Source: Oscillospiraceae bacterium
Lineage (GTDB): Bacteria > Bacillota > Clostridia > Oscillospirales > CAG-272
Direction of reading: 5' to 3'
Assembly: GCA_015064805.1 (NCBI GenBank)
Contig: SVRN01000002.1
Coordinates: 1 to 64,000, forward strand
DNA: 64,000 bases
In this document: positions 28,406 to 37,289 of the stretch, piece by piece
Numbering within the stretch: position 1 is the first letter of the stretch
Layout of the letters: every line of letters starts with the position of its first letter
Program-made: the position numbers and the translations under genes
The notes under the pieces: model-generated
What the model was told of the DNA's origin: nothing
What the model saw: only the letters and a program-made list of their open reading frames with translations
Databases searched by the model: none

Positions 28406-28804
28406 ATGCAAATGTCAGACGTAATTGCAGATATGCTCACCAGAATCCGCAATGCCAGCAACGCTAAGCATGCAACTGTTGACGTTCCTGCATCCAACAT
28501 GAAGAAGTCCATCGCGGACATCCTTGTCGCAGAAGGCTACGTTAAGAGCTACCAGATCATCGACGACGGTAAGCAGGGCACGATCCGCATCACCCTGAAG
28601 TACCTCGCCGGCAAGCAGAAGGTCATTCGCGGTATCCGCAGAGTGTCCAAGCCCGGTCTGCGTATCTACGCATCCTGCGAGGATATGCCGAAGGTTATGA
28701 ACGGCCTGGGTGTGGCAATCGTTTCCACCTCCAAGGGTATCATGACCGACAAGAAAGCTCGCCAGCTCAATGTCGGCGGCGAAGTCCTTGCCTTTGTTTG
28801 GTAA
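28406..28804 (+). CDS. rpsH: 30S ribosomal protein S8
   Basis: A 132-residue S8 binding the central 16S domain. Conserved [27 protein letters not shown] and [10 protein letters not shown] end. RBS AAAGGAGAAG. Confidence 0.97.
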   Translation: MQMSDVIADMLTRIRNASNAKHATVDVPASNMKKSIADILVAEGYVKSYQIIDDGKQGTIRITLKYLAGKQKVIRGIRRVSKPGLRIYASCEDMPKVMNGLGVAIVSTSKGIMTDKKARQLNVGGEVLAFVW

Positions 28805-28825
28805 GAGAAGCGGGAGGTAGAACAA

Positions 28826-29374
28826 ATGTCTAGAATTGGTAGAAAGCCTATTACAGTTCCCGCAGGTGTTACCGTCACGCTGGGCGACGCTAACGTCGTT
28901 ACCGTGAAGGGTCCCCTTGGAACTCTTACTCAGCAGTTCAATGCTAACATGCAGCTGTCTCTGGACGCAGGTGTCCTGACGGTTGCTCGCCCTGACGATG
29001 AGGCTGCAAACAGAGCCGCTCACGGCCTGACCCGCACGCTGCTTGAAAACATGATCGTTGGTGTATCCACCGGTTATTCCAAGACGCTGCAGATCGTCGG
29101 TGTCGGTTACAGATGCGCTCTGCAGGGCAAAAACCTGCTGCTCAACCTCGGTTACTCGCACCCCATTACGGTAGACGCTCCCGAAGGCATCACCTTCGAG
29201 GTTCCGGATACCAACACGATCATCGTGAAGGGTTACGATAAGCAGGTTGTCGGTCAGATCGCCGCTGTCATTCGTTCCAAGCGTAAGCCTGAGCCTTATC
29301 ACGGCAAGGGTGTTAAGTACTCCGACGAGGTCGTACGCCGTAAGGCAGGTAAGGCCGGCGGTAAGGGTAAATAA
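28826..29374 (+). CDS. rplF: 50S ribosomal protein L6
   Basis: A 182-residue two-domain L6 near the GTPase centre. Conserved MSRIGRKPITVPAGV, GYSHPI and GYDKQVVGQIAAVIRSKRKPEPYHGKG split in its C-terminal part. RBS GGGAGG. Confidence 0.97.
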   Translation: MSRIGRKPITVPAGVTVTLGDANVVTVKGPLGTLTQQFNANMQLSLDAGVLTVARPDDEAANRAAHGLTRTLLENMIVGVSTGYSKTLQIVGVGYRCALQGKNLLLNLGYSHPITVDAPEGITFEVPDTNTIIVKGYDKQVVGQIAAVIRSKRKPEPYHGKGVKYSDEVVRRKAGKAGGKGK

Positions 29375-29395
29375 TGAAAGGAGCGTAATTGAAAG

Positions 29396-29755
29396 ATGGT
29401 TTCTAGAAAAGATAGTAACAAGGCTCGTCTCAAGAGACACAAGAGAGTCAGAGCACACATCTCCGGCACCGCTGCTTGCCCCCGCCTGGCTGTGTACCGT
29501 TCGAACGCTAACATCAGTGCTCAGATCATTGATGATGAGGCCGGCCGTACGCTGGTCAGCGCTTCCACCTACGGTAAGGGCTTTGAAGGCAATGGCGGCA
29601 ACAAAGAGGCTGCTCGCGAGGTAGGTAAGGCAATCGCCGAGAAGGCAGTTGCCATGGGTATCACCGAAGTCGTTTTCGACCGTGGTGGCTATCTGTATCA
29701 CGGACGTGTATCGGAGTTGGCTGACGGCGCTCGCGAGGGCGGCCTGAAGTTCTAA
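29396..29755 (+). CDS. rplR: 50S ribosomal protein L18
   Basis: A 119-residue 5S rRNA-binding protein. Conserved [35 protein letters not shown] and [25 protein letters not shown] in its C-terminal half. Confidence 0.97.
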   Translation: MVSRKDSNKARLKRHKRVRAHISGTAACPRLAVYRSNANISAQIIDDEAGRTLVSASTYGKGFEGNGGNKEAAREVGKAIAEKAVAMGITEVVFDRGGYLYHGRVSELADGAREGGLKF

Positions 29756-29820
29756 TCGAAAGATTAGTCCGGTTTGTACACTGTTCAATCAAACAAATTG
29801 AACATCATTTGGAGGAAAAA

Positions 29821-30321
29821 ATGAATAAGATCAATCCTGCAGAGCTCGATCTCCACGAGAATCTCGTAGCTCTGAACCGTGTTTGCAAGACAGTCAAGGG
29901 TGGTCGAATCGCTCGTTTTGCCGCACTGATGGTAGTCGGTGACGGTAACGGCCATGTCGGCATCGGTCTTGGCAAAGCAGCCGAGGTTCCCGAAGCAATC
30001 CGCAAGGGTATCGAGGACGCAAAGAAAAATATGATCACCGTTTCCCTGAAGGGAACGACCATCCCCCACGAGGTTATCGGCGTATTCGGCGCAGGTAAGG
30101 TTCTTCTGAAGCCTGCTGCCCAGGGTACCGGTATCATCGCCGGTGGTAAGGTCAGAGCGGTGCTGGAGGCTGCCGGTATTTCCAACATTCGTGCGAAGTG
30201 CCTGCGCTCCAATAACCCCACCAACGTGGTGAAAGCTACCATGGCGGGACTTGCTCAGCTTCGCAGTGCGGAGGAGGTCGCTAAGACCCGTGATATCTCC
30301 GTTGAGCAGCTGAAGGGATAA
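29821..30321 (+). CDS. rpsE: 30S ribosomal protein S5
   Basis: A 166-residue S5, part of the mRNA entry and decoding fidelity site. Conserved [37 protein letters not shown] and [18 protein letters not shown] 29821 has GGAGG 5 bases upstream; the preceding in-frame TTG lies inside that site. Confidence 0.97.
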   Translation: MNKINPAELDLHENLVALNRVCKTVKGGRIARFAALMVVGDGNGHVGIGLGKAAEVPEAIRKGIEDAKKNMITVSLKGTTIPHEVIGVFGAGKVLLKPAAQGTGIIAGGKVRAVLEAAGISNIRAKCLRSNNPTNVVKATMAGLAQLRSAEEVAKTRDISVEQLKG

Positions 30322-30334
30322 GGAGGGGCGAACA

Positions 30335-30517
30335 ATGATTAAGGTAACTTTGAAGAAGAGCCTGATTGGCACGCTCCCCGCTCAGAAGGCAACCGCTCAG
30401 TCGCTGGGTCTGACCAAGATCGGTAAGTCTATCGTTCTTGAGGAAAACGCAGCAGTAGCGGGCAAGATCAAGGTCTTGTCTCACCTGGTTACGGTTGAAA
30501 CCGTAGAAAAAGCGTAA
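30335..30517 (+). CDS. rpmD: 50S ribosomal protein L30
   Basis: A 60-residue L30. Conserved KVTLKKSLIGTLPAQKATAQSLGL read through its core, and VSHLVTVE-type end (here LSHLVTVETV). RBS AAGGAGGG. Confidence 0.95.
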   Translation: MIKVTLKKSLIGTLPAQKATAQSLGLTKIGKSIVLEENAAVAGKIKVLSHLVTVETVEKA

Positions 30518-30529
30518 GGAGGTAAAACA

Positions 30530-30970
30530 ATGAAACTCCATGAACTTTCTCCCGCAGAAGGCTCCGCAAAGAAGTCCTTCCGCAAGGGCCGCGGCCCCGC
30601 TTCCGGTAACGGTAAGACGGCAGGCAAGGGCCACAAGGGTCAGAACGCTCGTAGCGGCGGCGGTGTCCGTCCCGGCTTCGAGGGTGGTCAGATCCCGCTT
30701 TACAGAAAGCTGCCTAAGCGCGGCTTTACCAACCACTTCGCTAAGAAGTACGCAATCGTTAACGTAAGTGACCTCAACCGCTTTGAAAATGGTGCCGTAG
30801 TTGACGCTGAGGCACTGCTGGCTGCTAAGATCATCCGCGACGTCCTGGACGGCGTTAAGATCCTCGGCAACGGCGAAATTACGAAGAAAGTCACCGTTAA
30901 AGCCGCAGTCTTTTCTGCAACTGCTAAGGAAAAGATCGAAGCAGCTGGTGGAACGACTGAGGTGGCATAA
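30530..30970 (+). CDS. rplO: 50S ribosomal protein L15
   Basis: A 146-residue late-assembly protein. Conserved Gly/Lys/Arg-rich [36 protein letters not shown] and C-terminal [12 protein letters not shown]. The secY ATG follows after two bases. Confidence 0.97.
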   Translation: MKLHELSPAEGSAKKSFRKGRGPASGNGKTAGKGHKGQNARSGGGVRPGFEGGQIPLYRKLPKRGFTNHFAKKYAIVNVSDLNRFENGAVVDAEALLAAKIIRDVLDGVKILGNGEITKKVTVKAAVFSATAKEKIEAAGGTTEVA

Positions 30971-30972
30971 GG

Positions 30973-32355
30973 ATGATTCAGACGTTAAAAAACGCATGGA
31001 AAACCCCCGAGCTGAGAGGTAAGATCCTCTTCACTCTTCTGATTCTCCTTCTGTACCGTCTGGGTGCAAACATTCCCGTTCCTTTTGTTGACGCAGATGC
31101 CATGAAGGCTACGTTCGATATGCAGAACGGCCTGCTTGGATATATGAATTTGCTTTCGGGTGGCGCACTGGCTCAAGGTACGCTGTTCGCCCTGAACGTA
31201 TCTCCCTATATCACGGCATCCATCGTTATTCAGCTCCTTACCGTTGCGCTGCCTTTCATGGAGCGCTGGTCCAAGGAGGGCGAGGCCGGTCGTAAGAAGA
31301 TCAACGCCGTTACCCGTTACACTACGGTTGGCTTGTCGCTGATTACCGCAATCGGCTACTATTTCCTGCTCAAGGGCGATTCCACCGGCAGCTATCTGAC
31401 CAAGAACGGTCAGGGCTGGTTCGGCGCGATCGTTATCATCGCTTGCTTCTGCGCAGGTTCGTCCCTGATCATGTGGTTGGCTGAAAAGATCAATGAGAAG
31501 GGCATCGGCAACGGTGTCTCCATGATCCTGTTCGTCAACATTCTGTCCGGCATTTACAACTGGCTGGTCAGAACCTGGTATTCCGTCTTCCCCCGCGGCG
31601 ATTTTGGTAGCTTCGTTGCCACGATCTCCGGCAAGATGACCTTCTGGGATACCAGCTGGTGGGGTCTGATCAAGGCTCTTCTGGCAATTGCGCTTACGAT
31701 CGCCAGCGTCTTTGTGATCGTATGGTTCACCGAGTCTGAGCGCCGCATCCCGATCCAGTACGCAAAGCGTCAGGTTGGTCGTAAGATGTACGGCGGTCAG
31801 TCGAGCAATCTTCCCCTGAAGATGAACATGGCAGGCGTTATGCCCGTTATCTTCGCAAGCTCGATCGCTTCGATCCCCGCAACCATCGCATCCTTCTGCG
31901 AAAAAGACACCTGGATGTACAAGTTCGCCAACGAATGGTTCAATCCTGCTACCTGGCCTTATCTGGTAGTCAGCGTTGTCCTGATCTTCCTGTTCTCCTA
32001 TTTCTATATTATGATCTCCTTCAACCCTGTTGAGGTTGCGAATAATATCAAGAATCAGGGCGGTTCGATCCCCGGCATTCGTCCCGGCAAGCCTACGTCC
32101 GACTATATCAAGAAAATCCTGGGTCGTATCACGACGCTGGGTGCTGTATTCCTCTCGCTCGTGGCAGGCATTCCTATGTTGATCTCGATTATCAACGTAC
32201 TCGCCGACCCCACCGGTCAGGATATTTCCAAGCAGTTCTCGGGTATAGCATTTGCCGGTACCTCGATGCTGATCGTCGTTGGCGTTGCTCTGGAAACCTT
32301 CCGCAGCCTGGAATCTCAGCTTGCAATGCGCAACTACAAGGGATTCCTTGATTGA
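30973..32355 (+). CDS. secY: Protein translocase subunit SecY
   Basis: The central pore of the Sec translocon in the cytoplasmic membrane. 460 residues with ten predicted membrane segments. Conserved FTLLILLLYRLGANIPVP, GNGVSMILFVNI, ERRIPIQYAKR (the cytoplasmic loop that contacts SecA and ribosomes) and PGIRPGKPTSDYI. Somewhat longer than Bacillus SecY because of larger external loops. Translationally coupled to rplO. Confidence 0.97.
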   Translation: MIQTLKNAWKTPELRGKILFTLLILLLYRLGANIPVPFVDADAMKATFDMQNGLLGYMNLLSGGALAQGTLFALNVSPYITASIVIQLLTVALPFMERWSKEGEAGRKKINAVTRYTTVGLSLITAIGYYFLLKGDSTGSYLTKNGQGWFGAIVIIACFCAGSSLIMWLAEKINEKGIGNGVSMILFVNILSGIYNWLVRTWYSVFPRGDFGSFVATISGKMTFWDTSWWGLIKALLAIALTIASVFVIVWFTESERRIPIQYAKRQVGRKMYGGQSSNLPLKMNMAGVMPVIFASSIASIPATIASFCEKDTWMYKFANEWFNPATWPYLVVSVVLIFLFSYFYIMISFNPVEVANNIKNQGGSIPGIRPGKPTSDYIKKILGRITTLGAVFLSLVAGIPMLISIINVLADPTGQDISKQFSGIAFAGTSMLIVVGVALETFRSLESQLAMRNYKGFLD

Positions 32356-32381
32356 TTCGCTACTTCCATCGGAGGCAACGT

Positions 32382-33020
32382 ATGAATTTGATTTTAATGG
32401 GCGCTCCCGGCGCGGGTAAAGGTACCCAAGCCGTGAAGATTTCAGAGAAATTCAATATCCCGACGATCTCTACCGGTGACACGCTCCGCCGCGCTATTGC
32501 AGACGGAACGGAAATGGGACTCAAGGCTAAGTCCTACATGGACGAAGGCAAGCTGGTTCCCGATGCCGTGGTGATCGGAATTATCAAGGACTATCTGGCA
32601 ACAGATGCCTGCAAAAACGGCTTTATTCTCGATGGTTTCCCTCGCTCGCTGCCCCAGGCAGAGGCGCTGGACGCCATGGGAGGCAACATCGACGCTGTTG
32701 TCAGCATTGACGTTGCGGATGACGTGATCGTGGAACGCATGAGCGGCCGCCGCGTGTGTGCTTGCGGTGCTTCCTATCACGTCCGCCACAATCCGCCCGC
32801 AGTTGCGGATGTGTGCGATAAATGCGGCTCTGCTCTGTACACCAGAGCAGATGACAACGCAGAAACGGTTAAAAACAGATTGCAGACCTATCATGATCTG
32901 ACCGAGCCCATCGCGGAGTATTACAACGCGAAGGGCAAGCTGATCCGCGTGGACGGACAGGGTGCGGTTGAGGACATCACCGCCCGCGTCTTTGCCGCGC
33001 TGGAGAGCATCGAGGCTTGA
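32382..33020 (+). CDS. adk: Adenylate kinase
   Basis: 212 residues; interconverts AMP + ATP and 2 ADP. P-loop GAPGAGKGTQ at residues 7-16, DGFPRSLPQAEAL AMP/ATP core, and the long zinc lid of Gram-positive type. The lid's first cysteine pair is CAC (one residue between) rather than the usual CxxC; the second is CDKC. ATG 32382 follows GGAGG by 7 bases; the frame open to 32352 has no site. Confidence 0.96.
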   Translation: MNLILMGAPGAGKGTQAVKISEKFNIPTISTGDTLRRAIADGTEMGLKAKSYMDEGKLVPDAVVIGIIKDYLATDACKNGFILDGFPRSLPQAEALDAMGGNIDAVVSIDVADDVIVERMSGRRVCACGASYHVRHNPPAVADVCDKCGSALYTRADDNAETVKNRLQTYHDLTEPIAEYYNAKGKLIRVDGQGAVEDITARVFAALESIEA

Positions 33021-33022
33021 GC

Positions 33023-33784
33023 ATGATACAAGTCAAAAACGCGCTGCAGATTGCAGCTATGCGTGACGCGGGTCGTATCACGGGCGAGGCTTTGCTTGCC
33101 GCCCGTGACAGCCTGCGCGAAGGTATGACCACCTACGAGCTCGATAAAGTCATTCACAACTATATCGTGCGCGCGGGTGCCAAGCCTTCCTTCCTCGGTT
33201 ACAACGGCTTTCCCGCCAGTGCCTGCATCAGCATCAACGACGAGGTCATCCACGGCATTCCTTCCAAGAAGAGAGTGATCCGCGCGGGCGACATCGTAAA
33301 GATCGACGTAGGTGCCTATTACCGCGGCTTTCACGGTGACAGCGCTCGTACCATTGCGGTCGGCGAGGTCAGTGATACGGCAAAGCGTTTGATCGAGGTA
33401 ACGCGCGAGAGCTTTTTCAAAGGTGTATCGGCCATCGCCGTGGGCAATCGCCTCGGTGACGTTGGCCACGCCATTGATTCCTACGTGGTGGAGAACGGAT
33501 TTTCGACGGTCAAGCGCTATATCGGTCACGGTATCGGCACGGCACTGCACGAATCTCCCGACGTTCCCAACTACGGCACGCCCGGTCGCGGCACGCGCCT
33601 TTGCAACGGCATGACATTGGCAATCGAGCCTATGGTCAACGTCGGTGCGGAGGGCGTTCGTGAGCTGTCGGACGGCTGGACGGTAGTGACTGCAGACCAT
33701 TCGCTGTCTGCGCACTACGAGAACACCATCGCTCTGGTCGGCGACAAGGTTGAGATCCTGACGCTGATCGATCCGCAATTCTGA
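33023..33784 (+). CDS. map: Methionine aminopeptidase, type I
   Basis: 253 residues; removes the initiator methionine from new proteins. Metal ligands are in DIVKIDVGAYYRGFHGD, GHGIGTALHESPDVPNYG and IEPMVN. ATG 33023 with GAGG at 33012-33015 is preferred over the TTG at 33017 that overlaps the adk stop. The secY-adk-map-infA order is the standard Bacillota arrangement. Confidence 0.96.
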   Translation: MIQVKNALQIAAMRDAGRITGEALLAARDSLREGMTTYELDKVIHNYIVRAGAKPSFLGYNGFPASACISINDEVIHGIPSKKRVIRAGDIVKIDVGAYYRGFHGDSARTIAVGEVSDTAKRLIEVTRESFFKGVSAIAVGNRLGDVGHAIDSYVVENGFSTVKRYIGHGIGTALHESPDVPNYGTPGRGTRLCNGMTLAIEPMVNVGAEGVRELSDGWTVVTADHSLSAHYENTIALVGDKVEILTLIDPQF

Positions 33785-33826
33785 TTACCGTAAGCACACG
33801 TTGCAATTTGTTAAGGAGGAATTATT

Positions 33827-34045
33827 ATGTCCAAGGACGACGTAATCGAGTTTGAGGGCATCGTTGTTGAGGCACTGCCCAACGCGACCTTCAAAGTCAA
33901 GCTGCCGAATGAGCATATCATTACTGCTCATATTTCCGGAAAGCTGCGCATGAATTATATCAAAATTTTGCCCGGTGACAAGGTAACCGTTGAGGTTTCC
34001 GTTTACGACCTGGAAAAGGGCCGTATCACCTGGCGTGCGAAATAA
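33827..34045 (+). CDS. infA: Translation initiation factor IF-1
   Basis: A 72-residue OB-fold protein that occupies the ribosomal A site during initiation. [20 protein letters not shown] start and [19 protein letters not shown] are diagnostic. RBS AAGGAGG. Confidence 0.97.
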   Translation: MSKDDVIEFEGIVVEALPNATFKVKLPNEHIITAHISGKLRMNYIKILPGDKVTVEVSVYDLEKGRITWRAK

Positions 34046-34067
34046 GTTTAGAAAGGGTTGATATCCT

Positions 34068-34181
34068 ATGAAGGTTAAACCGTCTGTTAAAAAGATCTGC
34101 GAAAAGTGCAAGATCATCAAGAGACATGGCAAGGTCATGGTCATCTGCGAAAACCCCAAGCACAAGCAGACTCAGGGCTGA
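34068..34181 (+). CDS. rpmJ: 50S ribosomal protein L36
   Basis: A 37-residue protein, [20 protein letters not shown] at the start, with zinc ligands Cys11, Cys14, Cys27 and His32. Located between infA and rpsM as usual. Ribosome site GAAAGG 51-56. Confidence 0.95.
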   Translation: MKVKPSVKKICEKCKIIKRHGKVMVICENPKHKQTQG

Positions 34182-34221
34182 CCCTTGCCACAAACAAACC
34201 AATTTAGAGAGGTGAAAAGAC

Positions 34222-34590
34222 ATGGCTCGTATAGCTGGTGTTGATATTCCTAACAACAAGCGCGTTGAGATCGCCCTGACCTACATCTACGGCATCGGTC
34301 GCAAGAGCGCTAACGATATTCTGGCTCAAACCGGAATCAATCCCGATACCCGCGCAAAGGACCTCACCGAAGAGGACGTTGCTAAGCTGCGTGACGTTAT
34401 CGAGAATCAGTACACGGTAGAGGGTGACCTGCGCCGTGAAGTTGGTCTGAACATCAAGAGAATGCAGGAAATTAACTGCTATCGTGGTATCAGACACAGA
34501 AGAGGTCTTCCTGTCAGAGGTCAGAGAACCAAGACCAATGCAAGAACTCGTAAGGGTCCTGCGAAGACCATCGCGAACAAGAAGAAGTAA
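34222..34590 (+). CDS. rpsM: 30S ribosomal protein S13
   Basis: A 122-residue head protein contacting P-site t[30 protein letters not shown] and the basic tail [19 protein letters not shown] are diagnostic. RBS AGAGGTG. Confidence 0.97.
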   Translation: MARIAGVDIPNNKRVEIALTYIYGIGRKSANDILAQTGINPDTRAKDLTEEDVAKLRDVIENQYTVEGDLRREVGLNIKRMQEINCYRGIRHRRGLPVRGQRTKTNARTRKGPAKTIANKKK

Positions 34591-34605
34591 AGGAGTGGCA
34601 TAGAG

Positions 34606-34998
34606 ATGGCTAATGTAAAGAAAGTTGTCAAGAGACGCCGCGAGAAAAAGAATATTGAGAAGGGTGCCGTTCACATTCAGGCTACCTTTAACAATACGAT
34701 CGTTACGATCACCGATGCACAGGGCAACGCACTGTCCTGGGCTTCCGCCGGTGAGCTCGGCTTCAAGGGTTCCAGAAAGTCTACTCCCTTTGCTGCTCAG
34801 TCTGCATCCGAAACGGCTGCAAAGGCTGCAATGGAGCATGGTCTGAAGACCGTTGAAGTATTCGTGAAGGGCCCCGGTGCAGGCCGCGAATCCGCTATCC
34901 GCGCACTTGAGGCAGTTGGTCTGCAGATCACTCTGATCAAGGACGTAACTCCCGTACCGCATAACGGTTGCCGCCCGCCCAAGCGTCGTCGCGTATAA
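34606..34998 (+). CDS. rpsK: 30S ribosomal protein S11
   Basis: A 130-residue platform protein lining the E-site mRNA path. Conserved [34 protein letters not shown] and [13 protein letters not shown] end. Confidence 0.97.
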   Translation: MANVKKVVKRRREKKNIEKGAVHIQATFNNTIVTITDAQGNALSWASAGELGFKGSRKSTPFAAQSASETAAKAAMEHGLKTVEVFVKGPGAGRESAIRALEAVGLQITLIKDVTPVPHNGCRPPKRRRV

Positions 34999-35020
34999 TT
35001 TTACTGGAGGTACAAAGATT

Positions 35021-35647
35021 ATGGCAAGATATACTGGTCCTGCGTGCAAGCTGTGCCGCAGAGAAGGTACGAAGCTGTTTCTGAAGGGCGACCGTTGCCT
35101 GTCCGGCAAGTGCGCTATCGACCGCAGAAACACGGCTCCCGGTCAGCACGGTGCTGCTACCAAGAAGCTCAGAGAGTACGGTATGCAGCTGCGTGAGAAG
35201 GAGAAGACCAAGAGATACTACGGCGTTCTCGAAAGACAGTTCGTTAACTATTTCGAGGAAGCAGACCGCACCAAGGGTATGACTGGTGAAAACCTGATTT
35301 GCCTCTTGGAGCGTCGTCTGGACAACGTCGTTTACAGAATGGGTATGGCAGCATCCCGTAAGGAAGCTCGTCAGCTGGTTCTGCACGGTCACTTCACGCT
35401 CAACGGTAAGAAGGTTAACATTCCTTCTCTGATCGTTAAGGCCGGCGACGTGATCTCCGTTAAGGAGGCTAGCCGCGCTAGTGTTAAGATCAAGGCTCTG
35501 GCTGAGGAACTGGCTACCAAGTCCGCTCCCAAGTGGCTGGACGTTGACAAGAACGGTCTGTCCGTTAAGGTCGTTACGCTGCCCGCTAGAGATGACGTTG
35601 ACTTCGAGTTCAACGAACAGCTCATCGTCGAGTTGTATTCCAAGTAA
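35021..35647 (+). CDS. rpsD: 30S ribosomal protein S4, zinc type
   Basis: A 208-residue assembly initiator and translational repressor. Four zinc cysteines (Cys9, 12, 26, 31) at the N terminus. S4 RNA-binding fold with [33 protein letters not shown]. Within the alpha operon in the Bacillota order rpsM-rpsK-rpsD-rpoA. Confidence 0.97.
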   Translation: MARYTGPACKLCRREGTKLFLKGDRCLSGKCAIDRRNTAPGQHGAATKKLREYGMQLREKEKTKRYYGVLERQFVNYFEEADRTKGMTGENLICLLERRLDNVVYRMGMAASRKEARQLVLHGHFTLNGKKVNIPSLIVKAGDVISVKEASRASVKIKALAEELATKSAPKWLDVDKNGLSVKVVTLPARDDVDFEFNEQLIVELYSK

Positions 35648-35765
35648 TATCCACCGCGTCCAAGAATGGCTCGGTGGTCTTGGATCACTCGAGCTGCACA
35701 CGCACCAAAGCAACCGCGCTTTACCCGCGGTTTGCAAACTATGAAATTGAGGAGGGTTATTTGGA
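35648..35765 (+). promoter_or_regulatory. Spacer with hairpins before rpoA
   Basis: 118 bases with an AACCGCG/CGCGGTT hairpin (about 35706-35728) and another short pairing of CCACCG/CGGTGG (about 35651-35676). No T-tract, so probably processing or translational control rather than a terminator. Confidence 0.35.
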
Positions 35766-36731
35766 ATGATTGAGAAGCCCAATATCACAACAGTCAACCT
35801 GAGTGATGATGGTAAGAAGGGCGAGTTCATTGTAGAACCGCTGGAAAGAGGATTTGGTACGACGTTGGGTAACTCCCTGAGAAGAGTTCTTTTGAGCTCT
35901 TTGCCCGGTGTTGCTGTTACCAGTATCAAGATCGACGGCGTTTTGCATGAGTTTTCTACCATCCCCGGTGTTGTTGAAGACGTAACCGAGATCGTTTTGA
36001 ACGTTAAGGGTATCGTAGCAAAGCTGCATGCCGCAGGCCCCAAGACCGTCGTAATCGACGTTGTCGGCAGCCGCGACGTTACTGCAGGCGATATCAAGGC
36101 AGATTCCGATCTGGAAGTGCTCAATCCCGAGCATCATATCTGCACCGTTGGTGAGAACGACCGCTTCTACATGGAGCTGACGTTCGATGCCGGCCGCGGA
36201 TATATCTCGCAGGAGCGCAACAAGCAGATCCGCAATTCCGCCGCAGGTGCTACCAGCGCCCCCATCGGAACGATCTACACGGACTCCATTTACACACCGG
36301 TTTACAGCGTAAGTTATACGGTGGACAACACTCGTGTTGGCACCATCAGTGACTACGATAAGCTGACGCTGGAGGTCGAGACCAACGGTACGATCTCCGC
36401 AAGAGAAGCGATTTCGCTTGGCGCCAAGATTCTCAACGAGCATCTCAACTTGTTTGTCGAGTTGTCCGACGAGGCAAAGAAGGCAGAGATCATGGTGGAG
36501 AGCAAAGAAACCAAAAAGGAAAAGGTCCTTGAGATGACCATTGAGGAGCTTGACATGTCTGTCCGTAGCTTCAACTGTCTGAAGCGCGCAGGCATCGATA
36601 CGGTGGAAGATCTGACCAACCGTACCGAGGAGGACATGATTAAGGTTCGTAACCTCGGTAAGAAATCGCTTGAAGAAGTCATTCAGAAGCTGCATTCGCT
36701 GGGTCTTGATCTCAAGAGAGAAGAAGAATAA
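35766..36731 (+). CDS. rpoA: RNA polymerase alpha subunit
   Basis: 321 residues. The N-terminal assembly domain (1-235) has [21 protein letters not shown] flexible linker rich in Lys and Glu follows (about 236-250). The C-terminal domain (about 255-315, [17 protein letters not shown] and [14 protein letters not shown]) binds UP elements and activators. RBS GAGGAGG. Confidence 0.98.
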   Translation: MIEKPNITTVNLSDDGKKGEFIVEPLERGFGTTLGNSLRRVLLSSLPGVAVTSIKIDGVLHEFSTIPGVVEDVTEIVLNVKGIVAKLHAAGPKTVVIDVVGSRDVTAGDIKADSDLEVLNPEHHICTVGENDRFYMELTFDAGRGYISQERNKQIRNSAAGATSAPIGTIYTDSIYTPVYSVSYTVDNTRVGTISDYDKLTLEVETNGTISAREAISLGAKILNEHLNLFVELSDEAKKAEIMVESKETKKEKVLEMTIEELDMSVRSFNCLKRAGIDTVEDLTNRTEEDMIKVRNLGKKSLEEVIQKLHSLGLDLKREEE

Positions 36732-36777
36732 GCGAATTGCATAAACTATAGGATAGCAGAGAAGGAGGGGTTTTACA

Positions 36778-37125
36778 ATGCCCGGAACCAGAAAACTTGG
36801 CAGACCGACTGCCCATAGAATGGCAATGCTGCGCGGTCTGGTCACCCTGCTGCTTGAGAACGGTCAGGTCGAGACGACTCTCGCCAGAGCAAAGGAAGTT
36901 CGTTCTCTCGCAGAGAAAATGATTACACTTGGCAAGAAGAATACGCTTGCTTCCCGCCGTGCTGCTCTTGCATTCATTACTAAGGAGGCTGTTGTCACTA
37001 AGGTGTTCAACGAGCTGGCTCCCAAGTATGCAGAGCGTCAGGGTGGTTATACCCAGATCTTCAAGATCGGTCCTCGCCGCGGTGATGCTGCCGAGATGGC
37101 AATCATCAAGCTGATCGAAGACTAA
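36778..37125 (+). CDS. rplQ: 50S ribosomal protein L17
   Basis: A 115-residue L17 near the tunnel exit. [20 protein letters not shown] start and [13 protein letters not shown] end are diagnostic. Last gene of the superoperon; a terminator follows. Confidence 0.97.
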   Translation: MPGTRKLGRPTAHRMAMLRGLVTLLLENGQVETTLARAKEVRSLAEKMITLGKKNTLASRRAALAFITKEAVVTKVFNELAPKYAERQGGYTQIFKIGPRRGDAAEMAIIKLIED

Positions 37126-37142
37126 TTCTGAACGATCACAAT

Positions 37143-37182
37143 AAAAGAACAGCCGTAAGGACTCCTTGCGGCTGTTCTTTTT
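37143..37182 (+). terminator. Terminator of the ribosomal superoperon
   Basis: AAAAGAACAGCCG-T-AAGG pairs with CCTTGCGGCTGTTC and runs into five T. Confidence 0.9.
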
Positions 37183-37201
37183 ATCACCTCAATGAAACAA
37201 A

Positions 37202-37274
37202 TTCAATGTTTTTGGGTTGATATCACATGGAAAGTATGAAAAAATACGTGTATAATGAAATTGATAACATTGAA
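37202..37274 (+). promoter_or_regulatory. Promoter region of the GH2 gene with flanking inverted repeat
   Basis: A TATAAT box lies at about 37251-37256 with a poor -35, which suggests an activated promoter. It is bracketed by TTCAATGTT (37202-37210) and AACATTGAA (37266-37274), perfect 9-base reverse complements about 55 bases apart. They could be binding half-sites for a regulator. Confidence 0.45.
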
Positions 37275-37289
37275 AGCGAGGGGTGTTGT

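Noticed and set aside
28415..29788. 457-residue minus-strand open frame across rpsH, rplF and rplR
   Set aside because: Three conserved ribosomal protein genes on the other strand explain the sequence fully.
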